64,000 bases of DNA from AP-15 sp963750195 (GTDB lineage Bacteria; Pseudomonadota; Alphaproteobacteria; ATCC43930; CGMCC-115725), in the NCBI GenBank assembly GCA_963750195.1, contig CAVVPS010000017.1:124001-188000 (forward strand), read 5' to 3'. The notes under the pieces are model-generated. The model had not been told where the DNA came from, did no database searches, and was given only the letters and a program-made list of their open reading frames with translations. This document shows positions 52,301 to 61,094 of the stretch, piece after piece (positions within the stretch are counted from its first letter, which is position 1; each line of letters opens with the position of its first letter). Made by a program: the position numbers and the translations under genes.

Positions 52301-53324
52301 TCACACGCCGAAGGTGAAGCGGCTGCCGATATTGGTGGTGACGAGCCGGTCCGGCATCTCGCGCTGCATTACGGCGATAAACTTGCCGCCGCTGCAATGC
52401 ATCGGCACGACGACGTCGGGCGACAGGCTTTTGAGTTCGGCGACGGTATACTCGACGTAATCCAGCGGCGCCGGGCCGAGGTGGAAGCCGCCGAGCACCG
52501 CGTGCAGCTTGCTCACCCCAGACACCGCCATTGCGGCCTTGATCGTGTTGATCAGCCCGACATGCCCGCATGACGAGATCACGACCAGCCCGCGCCCCTG
52601 CACGACATAGCAGGTCGCGTGCTCATCCGGGTGCTGATCGGGGACAAGACGGCCCAAGCGCTCGGCTTCGGTGAAATGGTCGAGGGTGGCGGCAGTGAGC
52701 GGGTTCGACCAAGGTGCTGCCCGATATCTGCTCGAACGAATTGCGGGCGATCTGCCCGGTGGTGAATGGGCCGACGAGCGCCTGCGCCCGGTCGCAGCAC
52801 ACCGTCGCGACATGCTCCGCTTCGAGCGCCCTGCGGTCGAGCCTACCCCACGACACCGGATCGGCATTGCGCCGCTTGATCCACTTTTCGGCGAAAGCGC
52901 TCTCGCCGCCGGTGAACAATTTGACCTCGGTCGGCATATGCGCGCGGTGGTGTGCGACAAAGCCGTCGAGACCGCCATAATGATCGCGGTGGCCGTGGCT
53001 CAGGATCAGCCCATCGATCCGCGCGGGGTCGAGGTCGAGCAGATCGAAATTGCGGATCAGGACTTCGGGCGTGTAGCCGAAATCGAGCAGATATTGGGAT
53101 TTGCCGCCGGCCTGCGCGGATTCGAGATGCAATGACAATCCCCACTCGCCGGCAAAGGTCGAGCGTTCATGCCCCGGGATATGGCGGACATGCTCGATCC
53201 TGACCACTGGATGGGTGGCATCGCTGATGAAACGGTCATACGCCGAGTTGACGAGCACCCGGACCGAGAGGCTGTCGACGACCGGCGCTGCGAACGGTTC
53301 CACGCGTGTCAGTTCGATGTCCAT
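52301..53324 (-). CDS. Metallo-beta-lactamase-fold hydrolase (frameshifted)
   Basis: Starts MDIELTRVEPFAAPVVDSL behind GGAGG. It has the zinc motif LILSHGHRDHYGGL, a FTGGESAF segment and VVISSCGHVGLINTIKAA, then DVVVPMHCSGGKF. It matches the bacterial MBL-fold family related to 7,8-dihydropterin-6-methyl-4-(beta-D-ribofuranosyl)aminobenzene-phosphate synthase-like and alkylsulfatase-like proteins. The first 209 residues and the last 130 are in different frames; one extra C near 52698 explains the break (IARNSFEQISGSTLVEP then LTAATLDHF). Repaired length about 340 residues. Confidence 0.8.
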
Positions 53325-53466
53325 CTCCACCTCCGCTCTATCCGATCGACGACAGAGGCTAACACGCCGCCCTGACGCGCGCGACCGCGCATAGGCCGTG
53401 TCTGGACAAGCCATGCGGCGGCCGACAGTGTCGCCGCCTGTACCTGTCCAGAGAGGCGAGCAGCCG

Positions 53467-54144
53467 ATGGCCCTAACGGATCTTTGGGTGATCGGCGAGC
53501 AGGGGCTCGGCGGTATCGTCACCCTGTCAATCGCGGTCAGTGTCGCTGCGGCAGCATTGGCCGGCGTGCTCGGTACGGCGCTGGGTGCGGCGCTCGCCGT
53601 CTATCGCATGCCCGGCCGGCGGATCATCGTCATGGCGCTGCATGCGTTGCTCGGCCTGCCCCCGGTTGTAGTCGGTCTCGCCCTATACCTGCTGTTATCG
53701 CGCGCCGGGCCATTCGGCGCTCTGGGCCTGCTGTTTACGCCGGCGGCAATGGTATTGGCGCAAAGCGTGCTGGCGCTGCCAATCGTGGCGGCGCTGGTCC
53801 ATGCCGCGGCCGCCGATCTGTGGGCAGAGTACGGCCAGGCGTTTGAGGTCGACGGCGCAACTCCGCTGCGCGCCGCTCCGCACATCTTGACGATGGCCCG
53901 CGCCCGGCTGGTCACCGCCTTTCTCGCCGGCTTCGGGCGGACGATTTCCGAGGTTGGCGCCATCCTCATCGTTGGTGGCAACATCGCTGGCCACACCCGC
54001 ACCATGACGACCGCGATCGTGCTTGAAACCAGCATGGGCAATTTGACGCTCGCGCTCAGCCTCGGGTTTATACTGATCGGCGTCAGTGTCGCCGTCAGCG
54101 CGACGATTTTTGCACTTAGCACACGCGGGAGAGCGCGGCCGTGA
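53467..54144 (+). CDS. tupB: Tungstate ABC transporter permease TupB
   Basis: 225 residues, an inner-membrane permease of about six helices with the EAA-type loop near IVAALVHAAAADLWAEYGQAFEVDGATPLRAAPHI. VVVGLALYLLLSRAGPFG and SEVGAILIVGGNIAGHTRTMTTAIVLETSMGNL are typical of TupB/WtpB tungstate or molybdate permeases. It overlaps tupA by four bases (GTGA), so both are co-translated. GAGAGG precedes the ATG. The usual ATPase gene tupC is not adjacent. Confidence 0.88.
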   Translation: MALTDLWVIGEQGLGGIVTLSIAVSVAAAALAGVLGTALGAALAVYRMPGRRIIVMALHALLGLPPVVVGLALYLLLSRAGPFGALGLLFTPAAMVLAQSVLALPIVAALVHAAAADLWAEYGQAFEVDGATPLRAAPHILTMARARLVTAFLAGFGRTISEVGAILIVGGNIAGHTRTMTTAIVLETSMGNLTLALSLGFILIGVSVAVSATIFALSTRGRARP

Positions 54145-54980
54145 GAACGAAGGCGACATTTTTAGCTGGTGGACTGGCGGTGCTGGCCGGTGGCGCGAGC
54201 TACGCTGCCGATAAGCCGACCTTGCAGTCGATCCTGTTGGCATCGACGACTTCAGTGGACAATTCCGGGCTGCTCGCGCGCATCATTCCGATCTTTACCA
54301 AAGAATCCGGCATCGAGGTGCGGGTATTGGCACAGGGCACCGGGCAGGCATTGGCGACCGCGGCGCACGGGGACGCCGACCTGGTACTGGTGCACGATCC
54401 CGAGGCCGAGCAGAAATTCATCGCCGCAGGCGACGGCGTCGACCGCAGGCAGATCGCCTGGAATGATTTTATCATTGCCGGACCGCGCACCGACCTGGCG
54501 CATATCGCTGGCGACCATGATGCGGTAGCGGCGTTGAAGGCGATCGCGGCAGCCGGTGCGCCGTTTGTCTCGCGCGGCGACAAGAGCGGGACCGACGCGC
54601 TCGAACATCGCCTGTGGCGCGTCGCCGAAATCGATCCCGTCAAGACGGGCAGCGGGACGTGGTACCGCGACATCGGCGGCGGCATGGGAGCAGCGCTCAA
54701 TGCCGCCCAAGCGATGGGCGCCTACACGATCAGCGATCGCGGCACCTGGCTCAGCTTCGGCAACAAGGGCGATCTTGCGGTGCTGGTCGAAGGCGACTCG
54801 CGGCTCTTGAACCGTTACGACGTGATTCTGCTCGACCCGAAACGCCACCCCGAGGCCAAGCAGCAGCCTGCGCGCCGCTTCGCCCTGTGGCTGGTCTCGC
54901 CCGAAGGCCAGGCCGCGATCGGCGGCTACAAGGTCAAGGGCGAGCAGTTGTTCCATCCCTCGGCCGATGCGCCGAAATAA
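54141..54980 (+). CDS. tupA: Tungstate-binding periplasmic protein TupA
   Basis: 279 residues: a Sec signal peptide (about 1-22, ending ASYA), then the oxyanion-binding motif ILLASTTSVDNSGLLARIIP and VSRGDKSGTDALEHRLWR, both hallmarks of TupA proteins. ARRFALWLVSPEGQAAIGGYK closes the second lobe. It binds tungstate (also possibly molybdate) with high affinity for tungsten enzymes such as formate dehydrogenase or aldehyde oxidoreductase. The GTG start overlaps the tupB stop. Tungsten enzymes are not visible in the window. Confidence 0.9.
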   Translation: MRTKATFLAGGLAVLAGGASYAADKPTLQSILLASTTSVDNSGLLARIIPIFTKESGIEVRVLAQGTGQALATAAHGDADLVLVHDPEAEQKFIAAGDGVDRRQIAWNDFIIAGPRTDLAHIAGDHDAVAALKAIAAAGAPFVSRGDKSGTDALEHRLWRVAEIDPVKTGSGTWYRDIGGGMGAALNAAQAMGAYTISDRGTWLSFGNKGDLAVLVEGDSRLLNRYDVILLDPKRHPEAKQQPARRFALWLVSPEGQAAIGGYKVKGEQLFHPSADAPK

Positions 54981-55004
54981 AGCGACAGCTCATCGCAAAG
55001 CGGG

Positions 55005-55745
55005 CTAATGCGTCTGGGCGTCGGACCAGGCTTCGGGGCTGGCCCCGGTGAGTGCGCGGACGCGCTCCTCGTCCTTGGCGAACTCGGCGGCGGCGCCGGA
55101 AAAGACGACGCGGCCGTCGTCGAGCACATAGGCGCGGTCTGCGATCTCGACCGCCGCGCGCACGTTCTGCTCGACCAGCAGGATCGAGATCCCCTCCTGC
55201 CGCGCCGCGGTCACCACCTTGAACACTTCCCGCACAATCAGCGGAGCGAGCCCTTGCGAGGGCTCGTCGAGGATCAAAAGCCGGGGATTGAGGATCAGCG
55301 CGCGGGCGATCGCCAGCATTTCCTGCTCGCCACCCGAAAGCTGGCGGCCCTTGTTAGCGCGGCGCTCGGCGAGGCGCGGAAACAGCTCGTGGATGCGCGC
55401 AATCGTCCAAGGTCCTGGCCGTTCGAGCGGGACCAGCAGATTCTCGTCGACCGTCAGATGGGAAAAGATGCGCCGCCCCTCGGGGACATAGCCGACGCCG
55501 AGTGCGGCGATGCGATAAGGCGGCCAGTTGGTGGTGACATGGCCAAAAATCGTTACCGCGCCGTCGCGCGGCGGGGTCAGCCCGACGAGGCTGCGCAAGG
55601 TCGTGCTCTTGCCGGCGCCGTTGCGGCCCAAGAGGGTCACGATCTCGCCCTCGCGCACTTCGAGGCCGACGCCGTGCAGGATATGGCTTTTGCCATAAAA
55701 GGTATGTAGCTGTTCCACCGCGAGCGCCGGCGCTGGACCGCTCAT
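55005..55745 (-). CDS. livF: Branched-chain amino acid ABC transporter ATPase LivF
   Basis: 246 residues. Walker A GRNGAGKST (40-48), signature LSGGEQEM, Walker B LLILDEPSQGL and the H-loop region LLVEQNV. YVPEGRRIFSHLTVDENLL is typical of LivF. It forms the ATPase pair with LivG to drive import of branched-chain amino acids or related substrates. It overlaps LivG by four bases (ATGA), the last gene of the livKHMGF operon. Confidence 0.93.
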   Translation of the reverse strand: MSGPAPALAVEQLHTFYGKSHILHGVGLEVREGEIVTLLGRNGAGKSTTLRSLVGLTPPRDGAVTIFGHVTTNWPPYRIAALGVGYVPEGRRIFSHLTVDENLLVPLERPGPWTIARIHELFPRLAERRANKGRQLSGGEQEMLAIARALILNPRLLILDEPSQGLAPLIVREVFKVVTAARQEGISILLVEQNVRAAVEIADRAYVLDDGRVVFSGAAAEFAKDEERVRALTGASPEAWSDAQTH

Positions 55746-56491
55746 GCCGCCTGACCCAGATAGGCCGCTTGCACCGCCTCGTTCGCGGCGATCTCTTGCG
55801 GCGCGCCTTCGGCCAGCATTCTGCCCTCGGCCAGCACCATGATGCGGTCGGCGAGATGAAAGACGACGCGCATGTCGTGCTCGATCAGCACGATCGACAG
55901 TCCTTCCTCCCGGTGCAATCGGCGGATCAGCTGGGTGATGTTGTAGGTCTCTTGCTCGCCCATCCCGGCGGTCGGCTCATCGAGCAGCAACAGGCGCGGG
56001 TTCAAGGCGAGCGCCATCATGATCTCGGTCGCACGCTGGTCGCCGTGGCTCAGCTCGCTGACCAGCCGGTCCTCCCGATCGGCCAATCCGCCCTTGTCGG
56101 AAAGATCGGTGACCCGCGTGCTGACCGCCGCCTCCGCCGCGCGCGAGATCCACGGCCGCAGGCGATAGCCAGCCGCCACCTCGACCGCGATGCGCAGGTT
56201 TTCGCGCACGGTCAGCTCGGGGAACACCTCGGTGATCTGAAAGGTGCGGGCAATGCCGCGCCATACCCGGCGCGCCGGCAGCAGCGTGGTAACATCCTCG
56301 CCGTCGAACAGGATATGGCCCGAATCCGGTACGAGGAACCCGCTGATCATATTGAAAAAGGTGGTCTTGCCGGCGCCGTTCGGGCCGATCACCGCGCGCA
56401 GCTCTCCGGGCTCGACCGACATCGAGACGCCGTCGACGGCGACGAGGCTGCCGAACCGGCGTGAGATATTGTCGACCTCGAGCAGGCTCAC
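55742..56491 (-). CDS. livG: Branched-chain amino acid ABC transporter ATPase LivG
   Basis: 249 residues with the GTG start overlapping the livM stop (GTGA). Walker A GPNGAGKTT, then FFNMISGFLVPDSGHILFDGEDVTTL, GIARTFQITEVFPELTVRENL, signature LSHGDQRATEIMMALA (a variant of LSGGQ usual for LivG), Walker B LLLLDEPTAGMG and the switch region IEHDMRVVFHLADRI. It pairs with LivF. Longer upstream readings lack a ribosome site. Confidence 0.92.
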   Translation of the reverse strand: MSLLEVDNISRRFGSLVAVDGVSMSVEPGELRAVIGPNGAGKTTFFNMISGFLVPDSGHILFDGEDVTTLLPARRVWRGIARTFQITEVFPELTVRENLRIAVEVAAGYRLRPWISRAAEAAVSTRVTDLSDKGGLADREDRLVSELSHGDQRATEIMMALALNPRLLLLDEPTAGMGEQETYNITQLIRRLHREEGLSIVLIEHDMRVVFHLADRIMVLAEGRMLAEGAPQEIAANEAVQAAYLGQAA

Positions 56492-57438
56492 CGCGCGGTC
56501 TTTCGCCCGATGATGCCGAGCACTCCGCGGGGGAAGAACAGTACGACGAGCACGAAGAACAGGCCGATGAAAGACATCCAATTGGAAGTCTGGCTAGACA
56601 CGTAATCCTGTAATACCACAAATATCGCGGCGCCGATCAGCGGGCCCCAAAAGGCGCGCATCCCGCCCAGCACCGCCATAATCACGAAATCACCCGACTG
56701 GTCCCAGCGCAGATCGTGCGGATCGGCGAAATTATTGAGCAGCGCATAGAGCGTGCCGGCAAGGCTGACGAACAGACACGAGATCACCCACGACAGCCAG
56801 ATGTGCCGGTCGACCGGAATGCCAAGAAACCGCGCACGCCGCTCATTCTCGCGGATCGCCAACAGGGTGCGCCCAAAAGGCGAGCGCAGCAGCGCCGCCA
56901 TGATTGCCACCGCGACGGCAAAGAAGATCAGCACAAAGTAATAAAACGCGCGGTCGTTACTGAGGATGTCGACTTTGGCAAAGCCAAGATTGATCGGCAG
57001 GCGTCGCCACCCGGACAGCCCGTCGTCGCCGCCAGTGACCGAGTTCCAGCGAAAGGCAATGAAATAGAACACCTGACCAAAGGCGATCGTCACCATCGCG
57101 AAATATATGCCGCGCAGACGCACGATCAGCATGCCGATCAGGGCCGCGGCGACGGCGCCGACACTCACGCCGACCGCCATGCCGACCAGAGTGCTCGGGA
57201 CCAGGTACTTGATCGTCAGCCCGGCGCCATAGACGCCGAGACCGAAATAGGCGGCGTGGCCGAACGACAGAACGCCGGTAAAGCCCAGCAAAAAATTCAG
57301 CGACATCGCAGCCAGCGCCATTACCAGCACCCGGCTTCCCAGCGCCGCGTAACCACCGGTCCAATTGAGCCAGAAAGGCATGGTCAACAGCAGCAGCCAG
57401 ACCGCGATGTCGGCGCTGCGCCGGTTGAGCGGGCTCAT
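56488..57438 (-). CDS. livM: Branched-chain amino acid ABC transporter permease LivM
   Basis: 316 residues with about nine membrane helices. GFTGVLSFGHAAYFGLGVYGAG is the conserved LivM/LivH permease segment, and ENERRARFLGIPVDRHIWLSWVISC the cytoplasmic coupling loop. It ends LGIIGRKTAR. It overlaps livH by the TGATG arrangement. Together with LivH it forms the membrane channel. Confidence 0.92.
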   Translation of the reverse strand: MSPLNRRSADIAVWLLLLTMPFWLNWTGGYAALGSRVLVMALAAMSLNFLLGFTGVLSFGHAAYFGLGVYGAGLTIKYLVPSTLVGMAVGVSVGAVAAALIGMLIVRLRGIYFAMVTIAFGQVFYFIAFRWNSVTGGDDGLSGWRRLPINLGFAKVDILSNDRAFYYFVLIFFAVAVAIMAALLRSPFGRTLLAIRENERRARFLGIPVDRHIWLSWVISCLFVSLAGTLYALLNNFADPHDLRWDQSGDFVIMAVLGGMRAFWGPLIGAAIFVVLQDYVSSQTSNWMSFIGLFFVLVVLFFPRGVLGIIGRKTAR

Positions 57439-58304
57439 CAGAACCGGCCTTCCTCGCCGAGCAATCCGCGCGGACGGACCAGCAGGACGAGCGCCATCAT
57501 CACATAGATGACCGCCTCGGAAGCGGACGGGAAGAACACGGTGGTCATCCCCGAGGCGACGCCGATCAACAGGCCGCCCAGCAAAGTACCGGGCAGGCTG
57601 CCGAGCCCGCCGATAATGATCGCGACAAAACTCGGCATGATCAGCGTGCTGCCGATTGTCGGCTCCAACCCAAGCATTCCGGCGGCAAGGACACCCGCGA
57701 GGCCGGCCAGATAGATGCCGAGGCCAAAATTGAGGTTGCGTAAGATGCGGGTGTTGACGCCGAGCACCGACACCATTTCGAGATCCAAAGTCCCGGCCCG
57801 GATGCGCATGCCGAGACGCGTGCGGTTCAGGATCAGAAACAATGCCGCTACGACTGCCACCACCAGAACCACCATGAACAGGCGATAGCCGGTCACGAAA
57901 AAGAATTGGCTGCTGAGCGGGGTGGATAGCGAGGCTGGGATCGCGAAAGGCAGGGTTCCGGCGCCCCAGACGTAGCGCGTGCCGTCCTCGAGAATAAAGG
58001 CGAGCCCGAATGTCAGCAGCAGGCTGTATAGCGGATCGCGGCCGTATAGCCGGCGGATCAACACGCGCTCGACCAGGAGGCCGATGGCCGCAGTCAAGAC
58101 CGGCGCAACCGCGAGCGCGCCCCAGAACCCGATATAGGGGGTCAAGGTGAAGGCAATATAGGCGCCAAGCGCCAGAAACCCGCCATGCGCGAAATTGATC
58201 ACCCCGGTCAGGTTCAGGATCAGCGACAGCCCGAGCGCCATCAGTGCATAGAACGCGCCGATAATCAGCCCGTTGAACAGGTTGAAGAGGATCAGCTGGG
58301 TCAT
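57438..58304 (-). CDS. livH: Branched-chain amino acid ABC transporter permease LivH
   Basis: 288 residues, several membrane helices. NLFNGLIIGAFYALMALGLSLILNLTGVINFAHGGFLALGAYIAF is the standard LivH N-terminus, followed by VLIRRLYGRDPLYSLLLTFGLAFILED and VLGVNTRILRNLNFGLGIYLAG. It is the second gene of the operon, 81 bases downstream of livK. The Shine-Dalgarno is weak. Confidence 0.92.
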   Translation of the reverse strand: MTQLILFNLFNGLIIGAFYALMALGLSLILNLTGVINFAHGGFLALGAYIAFTLTPYIGFWGALAVAPVLTAAIGLLVERVLIRRLYGRDPLYSLLLTFGLAFILEDGTRYVWGAGTLPFAIPASLSTPLSSQFFFVTGYRLFMVVLVVAVVAALFLILNRTRLGMRIRAGTLDLEMVSVLGVNTRILRNLNFGLGIYLAGLAGVLAAGMLGLEPTIGSTLIMPSFVAIIIGGLGSLPGTLLGGLLIGVASGMTTVFFPSASEAVIYVMMALVLLVRPRGLLGEEGRF

Positions 58305-58385
58305 GCGGACGATCCGGCCCGGAGGCCCTCAGCCGCCTCCTCCCGACCGTGGTTCGGGGGCCGGACGCCTTTCCTCATCGGTAGG

Positions 58386-59648
58386 TCAGACCGGCCATTG
58401 CAGGTGGCACCCGGTCTCGCCGACCGGCGGGGCGGCGTCGGCGCCTTTGACCAATTCGTCGACATGGAACAAGTCTTCGGGCTCGGGACCCTTCTCGACC
58501 GCATGTCCGACATAAAGCGTCGGCATCAGCTGGTGGTCGCCGGCCCGATAGAAAGTGTCGTACGGCATCAATGCGATCTCGGGCGGGAGCTTGAAGTTTT
58601 CGAGCGCTTTGGCGAGTTTGACCGCGTCGAGCGTCTTCTGCTCGTTGGCGACGAGGGCGCAGGTCCACGTTGCGACATAGCCGAACCAATGGCGCGCAGT
58701 CGGCACCTTGCCGTTGTTAACCTTTCTGACCTCGGCGACAAACTCCTCGACGTGCGGCACGTTCGGCTGGACCCAGTACCACTCGAACACCCAGGTGCCG
58801 ATACGCGCCTCGGGCGGCAGGCCTTCCAAAACTTCGAGCTCCTGTTGCGCGCCGGCGATATGAAAACGCTTGTCGAGGCCGAACTGGACCGCCTGCTTGA
58901 GCGCGTTGACGGCGTCGTTGCCCGCCTGCAGAAAGATGATGACGTCGGGGTTCGCCGCCTGCGCCTTGATCAGATAGGAGGAATAGTCGGTGGCTCCCAG
59001 CGGCGTCAGAGAAGCGCCGACCTCGGTGCCGCCGAACTTCTTGAGACTGGCCTCGAAGCCTTGCTGCAAGGTGTGCCCGAAAGCATAGTCGGGGGTCAGG
59101 AAATACCACTTCTTGCCGTATTTGCTGAACAGCGTCTTGGAAACAGAATTGGTTTCCATGCGCGTCGTGTTGCAGACGCGAAAGACGTTCCAATGGCAAT
59201 TGGTGCCGGTCACCGCGTCGGTATGGCCGCCGGTAACGATGTGCAGCTTCTTCAGCTCGTTCGAAACCTGACCGAGCGCGATCGCCATCGCCGAATTGAC
59301 GTTGCCGAGCAGAAAGTCGACCTTGTCGCGCTCGATCAGCTTGCGCCCTTTCTGCACCGCGGTGCCGGTATCGGCGCTGGTCGAATCCTCGACCAGCAGC
59401 TGGGCTTGGCGGCCGAGGATGCCGCCCTTGGCGTTGATCTGGTCAATCGCCAATTGGCAGCCGATCTGCTCGTTCTTGCCGAGCTCGGCATAGGTGCCGG
59501 TCAGCGGATCGTCGAGGCCGAACTTGATCTCGTCCGCGGCCCGCGCGGTGATGACAAAGGGTGCTGCCAGCTGGGCGATGCCGGCCGCAGCGGCAGCCTT
59601 GAGCAAGCTACGGCGGTCGAGTTTCGGCAAAAGGGTTCCGCTGGTCAC
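58386..59648 (-). CDS. livK: Branched-chain amino acid ABC transporter substrate-binding protein LivK
   Basis: 420 residues, periplasmic. The N-terminus has a twin-arginine-type signal (KLDRRSLLKAAAAAGIAQ) and a cleavage region ITARAAD. Mature features: IKFGLDDPLTGTYAELGKNEQIGCQLAIDQINAKGGILG, VDFLLGNVNSAMAIALGQVS, YFLTPDYAFGHTLQQGFE. GGGAGG stands six bases before a GTG at 59648 but directly against an ATG at 59654, so GTG is preferred. The nearest relatives in this family bind branched-chain amino acids, amides or urea; the substrate here is not settled. Confidence 0.9.
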   Translation of the reverse strand: MTSGTLLPKLDRRSLLKAAAAAGIAQLAAPFVITARAADEIKFGLDDPLTGTYAELGKNEQIGCQLAIDQINAKGGILGRQAQLLVEDSTSADTGTAVQKGRKLIERDKVDFLLGNVNSAMAIALGQVSNELKKLHIVTGGHTDAVTGTNCHWNVFRVCNTTRMETNSVSKTLFSKYGKKWYFLTPDYAFGHTLQQGFEASLKKFGGTEVGASLTPLGATDYSSYLIKAQAANPDVIIFLQAGNDAVNALKQAVQFGLDKRFHIAGAQQELEVLEGLPPEARIGTWVFEWYWVQPNVPHVEEFVAEVRKVNNGKVPTARHWFGYVATWTCALVANEQKTLDAVKLAKALENFKLPPEIALMPYDTFYRAGDHQLMPTLYVGHAVEKGPEPEDLFHVDELVKGADAAPPVGETGCHLQWPV

Positions 59649-59683
59649 GATCATCCTCCCTTCCGATTACGGTCTTGGCCAGT

Positions 59684-59712
59684 TCCGCCGGCGGACCGTC
59701 CTATCCGCCGGC
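59684..59712. promoter_or_regulatory. Strong GC-rich inverted repeat upstream of livK
   Basis: GCCGGCGGA (59687-59695) and TCCGCCGGC (59704-59712) are perfect complements around an 8-base loop; the left half is itself palindromic (TCCGCCGGCGGA). It lies in the divergent gap between livK and the threonine synthase-like gene, 36 bases before livK. It could be an operator, or in RNA a hairpin in the livK leader. Confidence 0.35.
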
Positions 59713-59881
59713 TGGCCGCGTCTATACCCCGAATGGGCTAGCGTGTCGCCTGGTAAGACTGGTGTCAGGATGTCGCGCTCAGCGCTACGGGTGACGCCGG
59801 CTGATACCCTCGGGCCGCAGCCGGGTTTTGCTCTTTTCATCGCGGCGATGGTCGTGATCTGCTGAGTGCTGGAGAGCAGCG

Positions 59882-61039
59882 ATGATCACCCCGACCTTTG
59901 ATTGCCCGGCCTGCGGGCGTGCTTGGGCTGCCGACCAGCTGCGCTGGCGGTGCGATTGCGGCAGCCACCTCAACTTGGCGCCAGGTGATGGCCTGTCGCG
60001 CGGCGAGATCGCCGTGGGCGATGCTTCGTTGTGGCGCTACGCCGCGGCACTGGCATTGCGCGGGCCGCCGCGGGTCTCGCTCGGCGAGGGCTGGACCCCG
60101 CTGGTGCGGCGCGACTGGCAGGGCGCCCCGGTGCTGTTCAAGCTCGAGTCGCAGATGCCGACCGGGTCGTTCAAGGACCGCGGCACCGCGGTCATGATCA
60201 ACCACCTGATCGAGGCTGGGGTCGGGCCGATCCACGAGGATTCCTCCGGGAACGCCGGCGCCTCGATTGCGACCTACGCGGCGGCGGCCGGCATCCCGTG
60301 CCGCATCTATGTCCCGGCTGCGGCTCCCCGCGCCAAACTGGTGCAGATCGCCGCATCCGGCGCCGAGGTCCGCGCGATCCCCGGCACCCGCCAGTCGGTG
60401 ACCGAGGCCGCGCTCGCCGCCGCCGGCGAAAGCTTTTACGCGAGCCACAACTGGCATCCCTATTTCATCGAGGGCACCAAGACCCTGGCCTTCGAGCTGT
60501 GGGAGCAGCTCAGGTTTCGCATACCCGACAACATCCTGGTGCCGACCGGCTACGGCAGCAACATCCTCGGCCTCGAGCGTGGCTTCGACGAGCTCGAACG
60601 GCGCGGCGAAATCGGGAAGGCCGGTGAGATCGGGGGCCGACCGCGGCTCTTTGCGGTGCAGGCGGCGAATTGCGCGGCATTGGCGGCGGCCTGGGCCGCC
60701 GATGCCGACGGGTTCGTTCCGTTCTCGGCACAGCCGACGATCGCCGACGGCATCGCCACGATCCGGCCGGTGCGCACCACCGAGGTATTGCGTGCATTGC
60801 GCCGCTCGAAAGGCAGTGTCGCCGCCGTCGCCGAAGAGAAGATCGCGCCGGCGCTGGCCGCTCTGGGCCGCCTCGGCCTGTTCGTCGAGCCCACCGCCGC
60901 GACCGCCGGCGCCGCACTGACCCAGCTGTTGCGCGACGGCACGATTGCCCCGGACCAGACGACGGTGGTGGTGCTGACCGGCCACGGCCTCAAGGCCGCC
61001 GACCGCATCGGCGAGCTTCTCAGCGTTGTGAGCAGATAG
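59882..61039 (+). CDS. Threonine synthase-like PLP-dependent enzyme
   Basis: 385 residues of the tryptophan-synthase beta superfamily. The PLP lysine is K98 in TGSFKDRGTAVM; EDSSGNAGASIATYAAAAG follows (phosphate-binding). The N-terminus carries a small zinc-ribbon-like motif, C8-P-A-C11 and C24-D-C26. It may be a real ThrC paralog or a related diaminopropionate/serine dehydratase-type enzyme; a genuine thrC would usually sit with hom or thrB. GGAGAG precedes the ATG. A membrane pentapeptide-repeat gene follows 55 bases later. Confidence 0.85.
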   Translation: MITPTFDCPACGRAWAADQLRWRCDCGSHLNLAPGDGLSRGEIAVGDASLWRYAAALALRGPPRVSLGEGWTPLVRRDWQGAPVLFKLESQMPTGSFKDRGTAVMINHLIEAGVGPIHEDSSGNAGASIATYAAAAGIPCRIYVPAAAPRAKLVQIAASGAEVRAIPGTRQSVTEAALAAAGESFYASHNWHPYFIEGTKTLAFELWEQLRFRIPDNILVPTGYGSNILGLERGFDELERRGEIGKAGEIGGRPRLFAVQAANCAALAAAWAADADGFVPFSAQPTIADGIATIRPVRTTEVLRALRRSKGSVAAVAEEKIAPALAALGRLGLFVEPTAATAGAALTQLLRDGTIAPDQTTVVVLTGHGLKAADRIGELLSVVSR

Positions 61040-61094
61040 TGCGGGAGGGTGAAAAAAGAGTAATTTGGGATAAGCCGACGACCGGATCTGAAGC

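Noticed and set aside
55742..56581. LivG start at the far-upstream ATG (56581)
   Set aside because: The extra residues are basic, lie inside livM and match no ABC ATPase; GTG 56491 overlaps the livM stop as expected.
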